DNA of 64,000 nt from positions 1 to 64,000 of the IMG/VR virus record IMGVR_UViG_3300020171_000005. The stretch is one strand, 5' to 3'. Origin of the DNA: a virus. A program made the translations under genes and the position numbers. Below, piece after piece: positions 48,522 to 56,971 of the stretch; within the stretch, counting starts at the first letter, position 1, and every line of letters begins with the position of its first letter. A model generated the notes under the pieces. It was not told where the DNA came from and did not search any database. It saw only the letters and a program-made list of their open reading frames with translations.

Positions 48522-50528
48522 TCACTCCTCCTTCATCATCAAAGCTAAATCTGGTATCCCAGAGTAGTAAGCGCCAAAGTCAAAGACATATTTCTTTCCG
48601 TTTCTTAATTGAAATGGGAATTGATACCGGGCAATCGTCGGGGCATAGCCGTCCTCCCATGGGCCAGCTGCGGTAATAGACAGGTCATTTACGGTCTCCG
48701 GCACGAGCTCCCCCCACTCCCAGATATAATACAGTGGCTGCAGGACTGGCATATAAGGTAAAGCACCTCCGGCTCCACAGACTGCTCTCCATTGCGTCGC
48801 CCCAGCGGGAGCGTTAATAACCCTCAATTGGAATCCGGGTGTAACTATGCTCACGGTCTTGAAAGTCCTATCTACTCCGTAATCGTCGCCAAGGGTAGTG
48901 TGAGCCACCGCCCTGAAATGATACGTTGTATTGGGCTGCAGCCCAGTGAGTTTGGCTGTAAACTCCTGACCAGAATGTAAATAGATATAAGTAGTTTTAG
49001 AGCCATAGCTGGTAGTTTTACCCCACTCGAAATGGCAACGCGCCTCATCATGGCTACCAGCGCTGACAAGTCTACCATTAAGGTCGGCACTATCCCCACC
49101 AATACTGGTTGCAGGTAGGGTCTCAACGGTAGGGGCTTCGTAAGCAGCTTCCTTGAAATGAGCTGTAATTAGTCTATGCTCCGTCATGGGATAAACCGGT
49201 GCAGTTATCTTAGTCGTATCCGTCATCTCCCCTGACCACCGGTCGAAAGCATAGCCCGCATAAGGGTGGGCAGTAACATAGACAGTGGTGCCACGGGGGA
49301 ATTGCCAGTTATGCTGTATTCCGCCCGAAGGTGCAGGGTCAGTAGTTACATAGCCAGACCCAGCAGGGTCAATTTTGACCTGAAGAGTCTCTAGTACCTC
49401 TTCGACGACATAATAGACGTCATCCCATTCACCCTCTTTAATGAGATCCCCAGAAACATATATCTGGACTCCGACGTCTCTCCTGTCTATGGTGCCGGCA
49501 ACGGCGATGTCATAGAAGCTGTCGACCGTTGCTGTTATACCAGGAGATATGATAAAGTCTGCAGTTTTGGTAGTCAGCAGTGTGCCATGAGTCGCGTAAA
49601 TACTCCCCTCATAAATTAAGACCTTGATGGTGATTGATTGTTGCTTGGTGCATTTGGAAGTCACATTAAAGATGATTTTTACCGTATCTCCAGGTTTTGC
49701 TTGAGAAGGTGATGCTGTCGGCTGGGTGAGGTCGAAATCGATTACCTCCTCTGGAGCCTTCACATAGTAGACGTCGTCCCACTCACTATCCTTTACCATC
49801 TGACCGCCGACATAGACTTCAACCTCAACATCTCGCCGGTCTATAGTACCGGCTACGGTGGTATGGGAGAAGTTGAACGTCTTAGTCTCCCCAGGAGCGA
49901 TAGCCGTAGCAGGCGAAGTGTACTGTGCCAGCTTGGCACCATGACCGGGCATAAGGCTGCCCTCGTAGATAATGCACTTGACTGTGATGTTATAGGACTC
50001 AGTGGACTCTGATGTCACCGGGCACATGATTTTAATGACCGTACCCGGACTAACAGGGCTGGCCAGGCTGATTGTCGGTCTAGTTAAACTGAAACCAAGC
50101 TCTTCCTCTGGCACCTCACCGGCAACAATGAAGGTCGTCTTCTCGCTGGCTATTGGGGGGAAAGGTGGCAGCACTATGCTGTCCAAGCTGTACGTTGGCC
50201 CAAGGTAAACCGCTACTTCGAGGATAAACTCCCCCTCACGGTCGAAGCCTTTAGGGAACTTAATCTCGAAGTTACCACCAAAAACGGTAGCCCCCTCACT
50301 TATTGTGGGCCCACCAATTATTGGGATTATCTCCTCCCACCAGCTTTCGGGATAGGTGACCTTAGCTTGCACCCAGACTGGTGCTAAGAATAGTAGTCCA
50401 AATAATTCTACCTTACCTTTTACAGTGAAAGGCTCTTTCAGTCTTGGTGCTTCAGGTGTGTAGGTTATATCCTCCAGGGAGAAAAGCATATCGCCTGATA
50501 TTTGAGGGAGTTTAGTCGGTTGTTGCAT
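48522..50528 (-). CDS. Multidomain surface/tail protein (CARDB-like, InlB-repeat-like, FN3)
   Basis: 668 residues. N-terminal beta domain (1-140); two tandem sandwich domains (about 145-265, 265-375) both with AGTIDRRDV and EWDDVYYV; an InlB-type repeat (about 385-460, VYVTAHPYAGYAFDRWSG); an FN3-like domain (about 465-555, GLQPNTTYHFRAVAHT); C-terminal domain to 668. No signal peptide. Architecture is that of bacterial surface proteins and suggests host-derived adhesion modules on a phage particle. Confidence 0.7.
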   Translation of the reverse strand: MQQPTKLPQISGDMLFSLEDITYTPEAPRLKEPFTVKGKVELFGLLFLAPVWVQAKVTYPESWWEEIIPIIGGPTISEGATVFGGNFEIKFPKGFDREGEFILEVAVYLGPTYSLDSIVLPPFPPIASEKTTFIVAGEVPEEELGFSLTRPTISLASPVSPGTVIKIMCPVTSESTESYNITVKCIIYEGSLMPGHGAKLAQYTSPATAIAPGETKTFNFSHTTVAGTIDRRDVEVEVYVGGQMVKDSEWDDVYYVKAPEEVIDFDLTQPTASPSQAKPGDTVKIIFNVTSKCTKQQSITIKVLIYEGSIYATHGTLLTTKTADFIISPGITATVDSFYDIAVAGTIDRRDVGVQIYVSGDLIKEGEWDDVYYVVEEVLETLQVKIDPAGSGYVTTDPAPSGGIQHNWQFPRGTTVYVTAHPYAGYAFDRWSGEMTDTTKITAPVYPMTEHRLITAHFKEAAYEAPTVETLPATSIGGDSADLNGRLVSAGSHDEARCHFEWGKTTSYGSKTTYIYLHSGQEFTAKLTGLQPNTTYHFRAVAHTTLGDDYGVDRTFKTVSIVTPGFQLRVINAPAGATQWRAVCGAGGALPYMPVLQPLYYIWEWGELVPETVNDLSITAAGPWEDGYAPTIARYQFPFQLRNGKKYVFDFGAYYSGIPDLALMMKEE

Positions 50529-50557
50529 TTCAGTTAACCTCCCGCCTAGAACATTAT

Positions 50558-50893
50558 CTACCTCTTCACAAAGCTATATAATAGAGCTAGACCGTTTGAA
50601 GGTATCTTCTTATCCTCCTCAATGAACCTATCTAGCTCCCCAGGAGTTAGTATTTTCCTTAATTCTGCGTAGTGCAGGTCGGATATCTGTCCAGCAAGCA
50701 AAGAGCCAACATAAGGAACAATACTGAGTACCCCACTAAGATCAGTAGCCACAGCGTGCTTAACCGCCTTCTTACGACGGTCGTCCACACTAGGCAGGCG
50801 CATTATGGGAGTTTCTATCCTCGGTAGGTTAATCCCTCCAAAAGGAGTAGGAAGTCCTCTAGCCGGAAGAATCTGCCTAATCCCTCCAAACAT
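50558..50893 (-). CDS. Hypothetical protein, Pro/Gly-rich start
   Basis: 111 residues. The N-terminal 35 residues are Pro-rich (LPTPFGGINLPRIETP), with TPFGG also found in the 63185-63793 protein; the rest is helical. Overlaps the upstream gene by 1 base. Unknown. Confidence 0.55.
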   Translation of the reverse strand: MFGGIRQILPARGLPTPFGGINLPRIETPIMRLPSVDDRRKKAVKHAVATDLSGVLSIVPYVGSLLAGQISDLHYAELRKILTPGELDRFIEEDKKIPSNGLALLYSFVKR

Positions 50894-51246
50894 TATTTAC
50901 CTCCTTCAAGAGCACTCAAAAAACTCTCAAGTGAGTTAGCTTTACTTAGCAACTTATTAAGGGTCTCATTATCAGGTAGCTTTTCCAACATAGGGAGGGC
51001 ACTGGCCAACCTATCAAGGGTTTTTGCATCAGGGACCTTCTTCAAGAGCCTCTCCATGTTCTTGATGTTCCCATCACCTAGTAGCTTTTCTAACTGGGGG
51101 ATAAAAGGGACCAGGCTATTGATAGTAGTATTCAGTTGCTGAAGAGTACTATCACTGGGAAGTTTCTCAGCTAGTTCCAGGAACTTTTTAATATTACTTG
51201 GCCCAGACTGAACCACATCTTTAAGTAAATCTTGCAGAGCGCCCAT
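50893..51246 (-). CDS. Helical repeat protein
   Basis: 117 residues built from about five repeats of a unit like LEKLPDxxTLxxL (ELAEKLPSDSTLQQL, KKVPDAKTLDRL, EKLPDNETLNKL). Would form a small solenoid. First gene of a unit with a promoter inside the reductase gene. Confidence 0.6.
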   Translation of the reverse strand: MGALQDLLKDVVQSGPSNIKKFLELAEKLPSDSTLQQLNTTINSLVPFIPQLEKLLGDGNIKNMERLLKKVPDAKTLDRLASALPMLEKLPDNETLNKLLSKANSLESFLSALEGGK

Positions 51247-51266
51247 ATCAGTTCACCTCTTACCTA

Positions 51267-52214
51267 TTATATTATATCCTCTTTATTGTCCTTTGTCAAG
51301 GTTAACATATTTATAATCGTTTCGTGGATAAAGTCCTTAGTAACCAAAGGGTGATCCTTCAAGTGGCTAGGAAATGAATCTCCCAGAAGGTAAGGCTTAA
51401 AGGCAGATACCATCTTGGTAACCAGAGCTTCTATAGGAGTCTCATGGAAGCCCTCTAGTTGAATTCTGAACCTAACCATTATGAACTCACCAATCCAGTC
51501 AGCCAACTGCCTCAGAGTAGGGGGATTTGGATTGGTAAGCCAGTAAGTACCTGCCGTATGGGGCCTAGCTATCTCGTTAACAACCTGTTCCACCATAACC
51601 AAGTTAAGATAACCCTCAGGATCACCCCTTATCCTGAATACAGGTTCTACAACAGGTAACCTAAGAGTCCCCTCAACCTTGCGGCGAATGACCTCTGCTC
51701 TCCCATGTACTTTTATGAGAATTGAAATGAATTGGGAAAAATGACCTGGGTAAGGATTTTCCCTTGTCCCCATAACGATAGATGGCTTGAAGATTACAAT
51801 CTTGGGTATGCCAGAGCTACTCACCATCTTATCACATTCGATCTTTGACTTTTCGTAAACATTTCTGCCATCATCCACGGTATAGGCCGTAGAACAGAAG
51901 TAAAGTTGATTTATCTCATGTTTACAACAAAAGGCTATAACGCTCTTGGTTCCAGCAACGTTAGTCTTCCAGATGTTACCATTCTTGTCCCTACCAAGAT
52001 GATGGACGGCAGCCAGGTGGTAGACTCTATCTATCCCACGTGGGGCTACCTCGAGGCCAAGGTTAGGTTCAGTAATGTCTCCCACGAGTGGGATAACATT
52101 TTTAGAGGGATGTGGGGGATGCCTCGAGAGGGCATAAACTGTGTTACAGGCAGCTAACTTGGGCAGTAGGACTTTCCCGATGAACCCACTAGCGCCCGTC
52201 AATAAAATCTTCAT
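51267..52214 (-). CDS. Extended SDR, reductase/epimerase type
   Basis: 315 residues. Rossmann motif GASGFIG (7-13), VGDITEPNLG, VYHLAAVH, catalytic S108 (FCSTAY) and Y120-x3-K124 (NVYEKSK). The closest look is the NAD_binding_4 group (fatty acyl or thioester reductases) or nucleoside-sugar epimerases. With a type III PKS, prenyltransferase and lipid carrier downstream, reduction of an acyl or polyketide carbonyl is a reasonable guess. It opens the lipid-type cassette. Confidence 0.75.
   Translation of the reverse strand: MKILLTGASGFIGKVLLPKLAACNTVYALSRHPPHPSKNVIPLVGDITEPNLGLEVAPRGIDRVYHLAAVHHLGRDKNGNIWKTNVAGTKSVIAFCCKHEINQLYFCSTAYTVDDGRNVYEKSKIECDKMVSSSGIPKIVIFKPSIVMGTRENPYPGHFSQFISILIKVHGRAEVIRRKVEGTLRLPVVEPVFRIRGDPEGYLNLVMVEQVVNEIARPHTAGTYWLTNPNPPTLRQLADWIGEFIMVRFRIQLEGFHETPIEALVTKMVSAFKPYLLGDSFPSHLKDHPLVTKDFIHETIINMLTLTKDNKEDII
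51271..51299 (-). promoter_or_regulatory. Promoter inside the 3' end of the SDR gene
   Basis: TTGACA (51299-51294), 17-bp spacer, TATAAT (51276-51271) on the minus strand, 25 bases before the ATG at 51246. An internal promoter that separates the solenoid gene from the lipid cassette. Confidence 0.75.
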
Positions 52215-52270
52215 AATTTCTTCCTTATCCCAATAGCCTTCATTGCTTCTATGTTACTAGCATCTTCATC

Positions 52271-52594
52271 TTACCCCTCCCCCTTGAGGATACCCTCAAG
52301 TAGGGTTACTACTCTCATTCTTTCTGCTCTACTCTCAAATGAGGTTGTCCCTACTGTACGTCCTTTATCTTCTCTAATCACCTTAATCTGCCCCCTACCA
52401 GTAGAAGACTCCTTCCAGACTATTCTCCACGGCCAGACCATCTTGCTCCCAGTAGACACAATCTCCCTTCTACGCCTCTTAGGAAGACCCTCTTCTTCCT
52501 CTCCCCTCGGGAAGAACTTCGGAGGAGTAGGAGGTCTAATAACTCTGAAGAGCCTACGCATTACTTCATCTGGGCTGGGAGGAAACTTAGGCAT
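52271..52594 (-). CDS. Basic protein with MPK-Pro N-terminus
   Basis: 107 residues from the ATG at 52594 (GGAGGTGGCCG upstream; 8-base overlap). Starts MPKFPPSPDEVMRRLFRVIR, then PPTPPKFFP, related in style to the motif proteins; middle very basic (LPKRRRREIVSTGSKMVWPW). Unknown. Confidence 0.55.
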   Translation of the reverse strand: MPKFPPSPDEVMRRLFRVIRPPTPPKFFPRGEEEEGLPKRRRREIVSTGSKMVWPWRIVWKESSTGRGQIKVIREDKGRTVGTTSFESRAERMRVVTLLEGILKGEG

Positions 52595-52931
52595 CGGCCA
52601 CCTCCAGCCTATCAGTCTGAATCTCAAAGGGAACTAACCCCAACTTGATGGAAACTTGAAGGGGCTTCTCGTCAAAGGTTACTGACCAACAATCAGTACC
52701 GAAAGGACCAATGTGATCAGTGGCCTCTCGATAGTTCCCATCTGAACCCACATAAACTCCATATAGGAGAGGAAGAGGAAGCCCGTTACGTACTTGGAAC
52801 TTAAAAGTACTTCCTTCCCAAGAATGAGCCCCATAAAAACGTAAGATTGGCTGGGGAGGGCGAGCTAAGAACTCCGCTATCTTATCCCCAATGGACCTGG
52901 GAACGTCATTCTCAATGATGTTTATTATCAC
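52587..52931 (-). CDS. Beta-rich hypothetical protein
   Basis: 114 residues; helical start (INIIENDVPRSIGDKIAEFL), then GSTFKFQVRNGLPLPLLYGV and further strands. Reminiscent of small carbohydrate-binding or fibre domains. Coupled by a 4-base overlap. Confidence 0.55.
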   Translation of the reverse strand: MIINIIENDVPRSIGDKIAEFLARPPQPILRFYGAHSWEGSTFKFQVRNGLPLPLLYGVYVGSDGNYREATDHIGPFGTDCWSVTFDEKPLQVSIKLGLVPFEIQTDRLEVADA

Positions 52932-53140
52932 TTTAGACCTCTAGTACATTCCTGACATAGTCTTATCTTCCCCATCTTGACAACCTGTTCTCCAGCTCTC
53001 AGTTCCCTTCCACATCCACTACATCTCCACTTTGAACCCCCAGGAACTGTTACTACTTTCACGGCCATCTTTTTCATAATCCCCTTTGGGATAGGGGGGA
53101 AGGGGAACCTTGTTGGTAAAAAGTCATCTTTACTTGGCAT
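52928..53140 (-). CDS. Zinc-ribbon protein with FLP-PPIP N-terminus
   Basis: 70 residues from the ATG at 53140, which overlaps the upstream stop (TGATG). N-terminus DDFLPTRFPFPPIPKGIMKK is a weak variant of the element's peptide (aromatic, PPxPK); C-terminus CSGCG and CQEC form a zinc ribbon. Confidence 0.6.
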   Translation of the reverse strand: MPSKDDFLPTRFPFPPIPKGIMKKMAVKVVTVPGGSKWRCSGCGRELRAGEQVVKMGKIRLCQECTRGLK

Positions 53141-53478
53141 CACCAATTCCCCCTCAGTAGTTCCTTCGGCCATGTAAAGGGTGGATAACTCGCCGGCGGT
53201 AACCAAATGGTACACCAGCCTCGAGGTGAGATCCTTCCTCCAACTACTGAACAGGCGTTGGGGTCCCTCCAAAACCTACATTTCTTACACTTGTAGTCCC
53301 AGAATACAGGAGGTGGGGAGAAGGGTAGATAACCTACTTGGAGTTTAGTGAACTTCCCCTCAGTAATCGCTCTCGAGGTTATCTTATCCACCCAGGGTTG
53401 TAGGACTCCAGGCTTAAAGGTGGAATTGGCAGCTGCCTTACTAACCGAACTGACTAACATCGAAACAGCATTCATCAT
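53140..53478 (-). CDS. HiPIP-like iron-sulfur protein
   Basis: 112 residues. CKKCRFWRDPNAC followed by GWCTIWLP gives C64, C67, C76 and C89, the CxxC-C-C layout and GWC-aromatic ending of high-potential iron-sulfur proteins, but with shorter spacing. A Phe/Pro/Trp-rich flank (YLPFSPPPVFW, PPFTWP) surrounds it. No export signal. A soluble electron carrier for the neighbouring enzymes is possible; a zinc site cannot be excluded. Confidence 0.55.
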   Translation of the reverse strand: MMNAVSMLVSSVSKAAANSTFKPGVLQPWVDKITSRAITEGKFTKLQVGYLPFSPPPVFWDYKCKKCRFWRDPNACSVVGGRISPRGWCTIWLPPASYPPFTWPKELLRGNW

Positions 53479-53489
53479 GTTACCACCCC

Positions 53490-53750
53490 CTAAATATGAT
53501 CCTCCCAGGTATATGGCCAGCCCTCAAACATATACTCTTTAGGAATGGGCTCTCCGGCTATAAGACATGAAGCACTTATCTTGGACTTTTCATAAAACCT
53601 ACCAACCTTAGTTACCACCCCAGGTTCCTTTCCCTTCGTCCACTCAGGCCACATTATAAAATAGCGATGGGGCAAAGGAGGACCCATGTCTGGGGGCAGG
53701 GGAGTCCAACCATATAGCTTTCCAGCCAAATTCCTTCTAAAGTCTCCCAT
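53490..53750 (-). CDS. Motif protein, MGPPLPH variant
   Basis: 86 residues with WTPLPPDMGPPLPHRYFIMW, then PEW (about 14-36). The remainder has EYMFEGWPYTWEDHI at the end. Lies between the HiPIP-like and membrane proteins of the lipid cassette. Confidence 0.6.
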   Translation of the reverse strand: MGDFRRNLAGKLYGWTPLPPDMGPPLPHRYFIMWPEWTKGKEPGVVTKVGRFYEKSKISASCLIAGEPIPKEYMFEGWPYTWEDHI

Positions 53751-53761
53751 TATTCACCTCC

Positions 53762-53980
53762 CTATTCTGGCTTTGCTCTTCTAAACCAGAACTGATTAAC
53801 ATTTCCTGCCCAGTTAATCAAGGCCCCTAGAAGTACATTGGCGCCTGCTGAAGCCAAGACGTCCACAGCTTGTAACTCCGTGCAGGCCCTGTATGTTATC
53901 CATACGCAGAAGACTGCCCACCCGACAGTTACACTCAGAACAAAGAAAGAATATGCCTGCTTGAACTTTTCGTCATTCAT
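53762..53980 (-). CDS. Two-TM membrane protein
   Basis: 72 residues from the ATG at 53980; hydrophobic spans about 10-30 and 42-60, charged ends. Holin-like in size, but its place between the motif protein and a prenyltransferase could mean a membrane partner of that cassette. Confidence 0.55.
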   Translation of the reverse strand: MNDEKFKQAYSFFVLSVTVGWAVFCVWITYRACTELQAVDVLASAGANVLLGALINWAGNVNQFWFRRAKPE

Positions 53981-53981
53981 G

Positions 53982-54878
53982 TTAACTCCCCACCGCTTGC
54001 CCAATTACTAAAAGTATGGGGTAGCACGCACCGGTGACGACAAACCAAGGAGCGAACTTATCAAATGACCCCTTGAGCATGACTAACAGCCCCATGAAGA
54101 TAGGTACTAGTAGGAAAGTAATTCCGGTAAGCGGATGGAATATATCCACCGTAATCAAAAATACCTGATAAGTATACATCAGGGCAAACCAAATTCCAAG
54201 ATAAGCACTCAGGTCGAACTTGTATTCCCACACTTTGTAAGCTATGCTTTTAACACCTTTCTTCAAATTTGCTTCAGCATCTGGCCACTCATCTAACGCT
54301 AACCCCAAAAAGGATAATATGATTGCGATAGGGATACTGGCTATCAAGCCATCTACCCATGGAGGTGATCCACTTACTGAGAACATCCCAAGGAGTACTG
54401 ATATAGGTCCAACGCCCATTCCCAGAGCTAATTCATGAGTGTAATTGAACTTGGCCTTGGAATACCAAAAAGTCACTAACATCCCAAGAAAAGCCAGCAG
54501 AATAACCCAAGGGGAAACCATAACCGACAACATAATAATAGGAATAAGTGCGATAACATACCACCCGATAGCGTTATATAGGACCTCCCTAGAGGAGACC
54601 ACTCCCTGGGCTATAAGACTCTGTCCACCTGTATATGACTTCTCGGCACTGCGTTGGTCCACTTCCCCTTTATCCACCCCCGTCCACTCGTAATCGAGGT
54701 ACGAGTTGAAAGAGTGGCCACCAGCCATTATGAGAAGGCCGGCTATAAGGCCCAGCCAGGGGTAGAGGGTTGATAGGTCACCTCCAGCCAGGATTACCCC
54801 CATCATGATACTGGCCCCAAAGAAAGGTATAGCAAATGGCCTAGGTAAAGTCCACAAGTGGATCTTTAGTTTATTCAT
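53982..54878 (-). CDS. UbiA-family prenyltransferase
   Basis: 298 residues, about nine membrane spans. Both aspartate motifs are present: N58-x3-D62 with D69 and D74 (NSYLDYEWTGVDKGEVDQ), and D196-x3-D200 (LDEWPDAEA). UbiA enzymes transfer an isoprenyl chain from a diphosphate to an acceptor, usually an aromatic ring or glycerol, in the membrane. The acceptor cannot be read, but the polyketide synthase nearby would supply an aromatic one. Rare in phage genomes. Confidence 0.9.
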   Translation of the reverse strand: MNKLKIHLWTLPRPFAIPFFGASIMMGVILAGGDLSTLYPWLGLIAGLLIMAGGHSFNSYLDYEWTGVDKGEVDQRSAEKSYTGGQSLIAQGVVSSREVLYNAIGWYVIALIPIIMLSVMVSPWVILLAFLGMLVTFWYSKAKFNYTHELALGMGVGPISVLLGMFSVSGSPPWVDGLIASIPIAIILSFLGLALDEWPDAEANLKKGVKSIAYKVWEYKFDLSAYLGIWFALMYTYQVFLITVDIFHPLTGITFLLVPIFMGLLVMLKGSFDKFAPWFVVTGACYPILLVIGQAVGS

Positions 54879-54888
54879 GTCTTACCTC

Positions 54889-55617
54889 CTACTCTTTATT
54901 ATATTCCTTTAGAAACTCCATGAGATAGCCCCTAGACAATTCATCTATTCCCCCCTCCACCCCGAATAATTGACCCATCTCTAGTACATCCTTAACATAC
55001 TGTACTGAACCTACAACATAGGGCCTAACTACTCTCAATAAAACCGCAAATCTCATTCCCCGTCTAATGGCATCCAACTCATGCAAAACTGGAGTAGGGA
55101 TTCTTGCCTCTTCTCGGTCTTGCACAAAATGGCCAAGTTCATGACATAACCTAATCCTAAGTCTAGTCAAGCTAGGAGGATTGGTCAGAGCTATATCTAT
55201 GCCCCCACTCTTACCTCGACCCCATGGTCTAGCTTGATACATACTTTGGTCAGAAAAATAGGGCATGTAAGGTAAGTTCAAGTCAGGGGGTCTACCTGGG
55301 GCCCAACCTTGAGACCAACCCCTTCTGGTTTTAGGGGGGTTCCATAGGATTACCCTGACCTCCATTGGACTTCCAAAGTTATTCACCAACCCGCTGGCTT
55401 CATTAGTAGCTAGTGTCGAGAGAAAAGGGTCTATCCACGGGATACCTAATCTCTCTCTAGTTTTTCTGTCCAAAGTCCTTTTAGAGCTAAGTTGATTATA
55501 CTGCTCAAAGGTAATCCTCTCAGAAAGATAATCATTCCTAAGACTTGCAGACTCATTAAGATAGGCCTTCAGTTCAGGATCCATCTTAACATCAGGGACC
55601 ATCTTGGCTCTAGGCAT
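54889..55617 (-). CDS. HELGH zinc metallopeptidase-like protein
   Basis: 242 residues. Zinc motif H159-E-L-G-H163 (LCHELGHFVQ) followed about 16 residues later by HELDA, a candidate third ligand, as in ImmA/IrrE-type or phage capsid-associated peptidases. N-terminal 150 residues are basic and Pro-rich. Its presence inside the lipid cassette is unexplained; it may serve particle maturation. Confidence 0.7.
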   Translation of the reverse strand: MPRAKMVPDVKMDPELKAYLNESASLRNDYLSERITFEQYNQLSSKRTLDRKTRERLGIPWIDPFLSTLATNEASGLVNNFGSPMEVRVILWNPPKTRRGWSQGWAPGRPPDLNLPYMPYFSDQSMYQARPWGRGKSGGIDIALTNPPSLTRLRIRLCHELGHFVQDREEARIPTPVLHELDAIRRGMRFAVLLRVVRPYVVGSVQYVKDVLEMGQLFGVEGGIDELSRGYLMEFLKEYNKE

Positions 55618-55628
55618 CTACTCACCCC

Positions 55629-55928
55629 CTAATGCCATCTCAAGTCTTTTAACATCGTCTGGATGTTTAACATGTGCCTGTGTTCATCTTCTGCCATTGA
55701 CTGCAACGTGGCAGCTATATCCGGCCTACCGATATTATAGGAATCATCAGCCAGCCGGGAGTAATCCTTGAAGGCCGTCTGTTCGTCCTCAACGTACGGA
55801 GTTAGTTTCCTGTTCAACTCCAACTCCTCGATTGGGGTACTTCTGTGTATGCCTGGAGTAAATATCCCAGACCCTCTCCCCAAGGTAAAGGGGATCTTAG
55901 GTGGGAACTCCGGTAGCTTTGGCATCAT
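55629..55928 (-). CDS. Ferritin-like (rubrerythrin-type) small protein
   Basis: 99 residues. N-terminus MPKLPEFPPKIPF resembles the MPKL-Pro start of the motif proteins. Two helices carry VEDEQTAFKDYSRLADD and LQSMAEDEHRHMLNI, the ExxxY and DExxH patterns of ferritin-like di-iron proteins; too short for a full four-helix bundle, so a dimer is needed. Overlaps the PKS gene by 4 bases. Confidence 0.65.
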   Translation of the reverse strand: MMPKLPEFPPKIPFTLGRGSGIFTPGIHRSTPIEELELNRKLTPYVEDEQTAFKDYSRLADDSYNIGRPDIAATLQSMAEDEHRHMLNIQTMLKDLRWH

Positions 55929-56971
55929 TCACCTCCTCCAAAACGTAATAAGGTTGCTCCGGCAGCTAATCCCGCTCCAAGGCTAATCACCACGATGTAA
56001 TCATTAAGCTTAATATCCTCGCTCATCAATAACTTGCCGACTATACCTATAGAAGAAGAAGAGCAGTTACCATAAGTTCTTAACGCTTCTCTTGATAATG
56101 ATAACTTCCCCTCAGGTAGACCAATAACATCTCGGATATTATCTAATACGGTCTTTCCTCCCGGGTGAATAACCCACCAGGAGATGTTATCAATCTCTAA
56201 ACCGTTCCGCTGTAATAACCTATCAACTACAATCTTAGCTCCCAATGGAGCTACCTTAGGCACCTGACGAGACAACAAGCAACGTAGCCTTCCATCCTGC
56301 CAAAGAAAGCCCAAGTGGTGCATGTTCTCAGGGTCGAAGTAACTCTCAAAGTCGATAATATGTGGATGCCTCCAGTTGTTATCGAAGCCTACAAGGACTG
56401 ATGAAGCACCATCCCCAAAGATAGCGTTAGCCCTAAGAAGCTCATAATCCCGAGTTTTATCAGGATGTGGCCCATCCTCAGGGAAATGACACACACTGCA
56501 GATTTCACAACTCACCGCCAACGAGGGTTTTTGATGGGCCACAGTATAGTCAAAAGCCCTTCTGAGAGCAGGGTATCCACCTTCACACCCATGACCTAAG
56601 ACGCTGGTATAGACCACATCCGAAGCAAACTCCATTTCACCCGCAAGTCTATGGATTATACTGGGACACTCGTACCCAGTACAGGAAGCGAAGGAGATAC
56701 TCCCACATGTGGAAGGAGCACGGCCATCCAGACATAACTCTATGACTTTCCTTGATAACCATATAGCCCCTTTCTTATACTCCTCCACAGCTTCCTGCCA
56801 GGAGGTTATCTCCCACATGGGGACCCAAAAATGGCGTTTTTCTATCTCAGCTCCATTAAAAATGGACCACCATCGTAAGGGGTATCCTAAGGCATCAAAA
56901 ACCTCTCGTTGGGTATATGAGTTAGGTGGAACTGCAAACCCTATACTTATTACCTTAGGCAGGTTGTCCAT
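55925..56971 (-). CDS. Type III polyketide synthase (chalcone synthase family)
   Basis: 348 residues, full family length. Catalytic triad: C129 in VLGHGCEGGYPALRRAFDY, H269 in WWVIHPGGKTVLDNI, N302 in TYGNCSSSSIG. The IHPGG block separates it from KAS III and HMG-CoA synthase. These enzymes extend an acyl-CoA with malonyl-CoA and cyclise it to pyrones or resorcinols. Sits between a ferritin-like protein and a prenol-kinase-like protein (22-base overlap), with UbiA two genes on. I know of no common phage homologue. Confidence 0.9.
   Translation of the reverse strand: MDNLPKVISIGFAVPPNSYTQREVFDALGYPLRWWSIFNGAEIEKRHFWVPMWEITSWQEAVEEYKKGAIWLSRKVIELCLDGRAPSTCGSISFASCTGYECPSIIHRLAGEMEFASDVVYTSVLGHGCEGGYPALRRAFDYTVAHQKPSLAVSCEICSVCHFPEDGPHPDKTRDYELLRANAIFGDGASSVLVGFDNNWRHPHIIDFESYFDPENMHHLGFLWQDGRLRCLLSRQVPKVAPLGAKIVVDRLLQRNGLEIDNISWWVIHPGGKTVLDNIRDVIGLPEGKLSLSREALRTYGNCSSSSIGIVGKLLMSEDIKLNDYIVVISLGAGLAAGATLLRFGGGE

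Noticed and set aside
55925-56971. KAS III or HMG-CoA synthase
   Set aside because: The IHPGG block and YGN-SS context with full-length CHS-type layout are specific to type III polyketide synthases.
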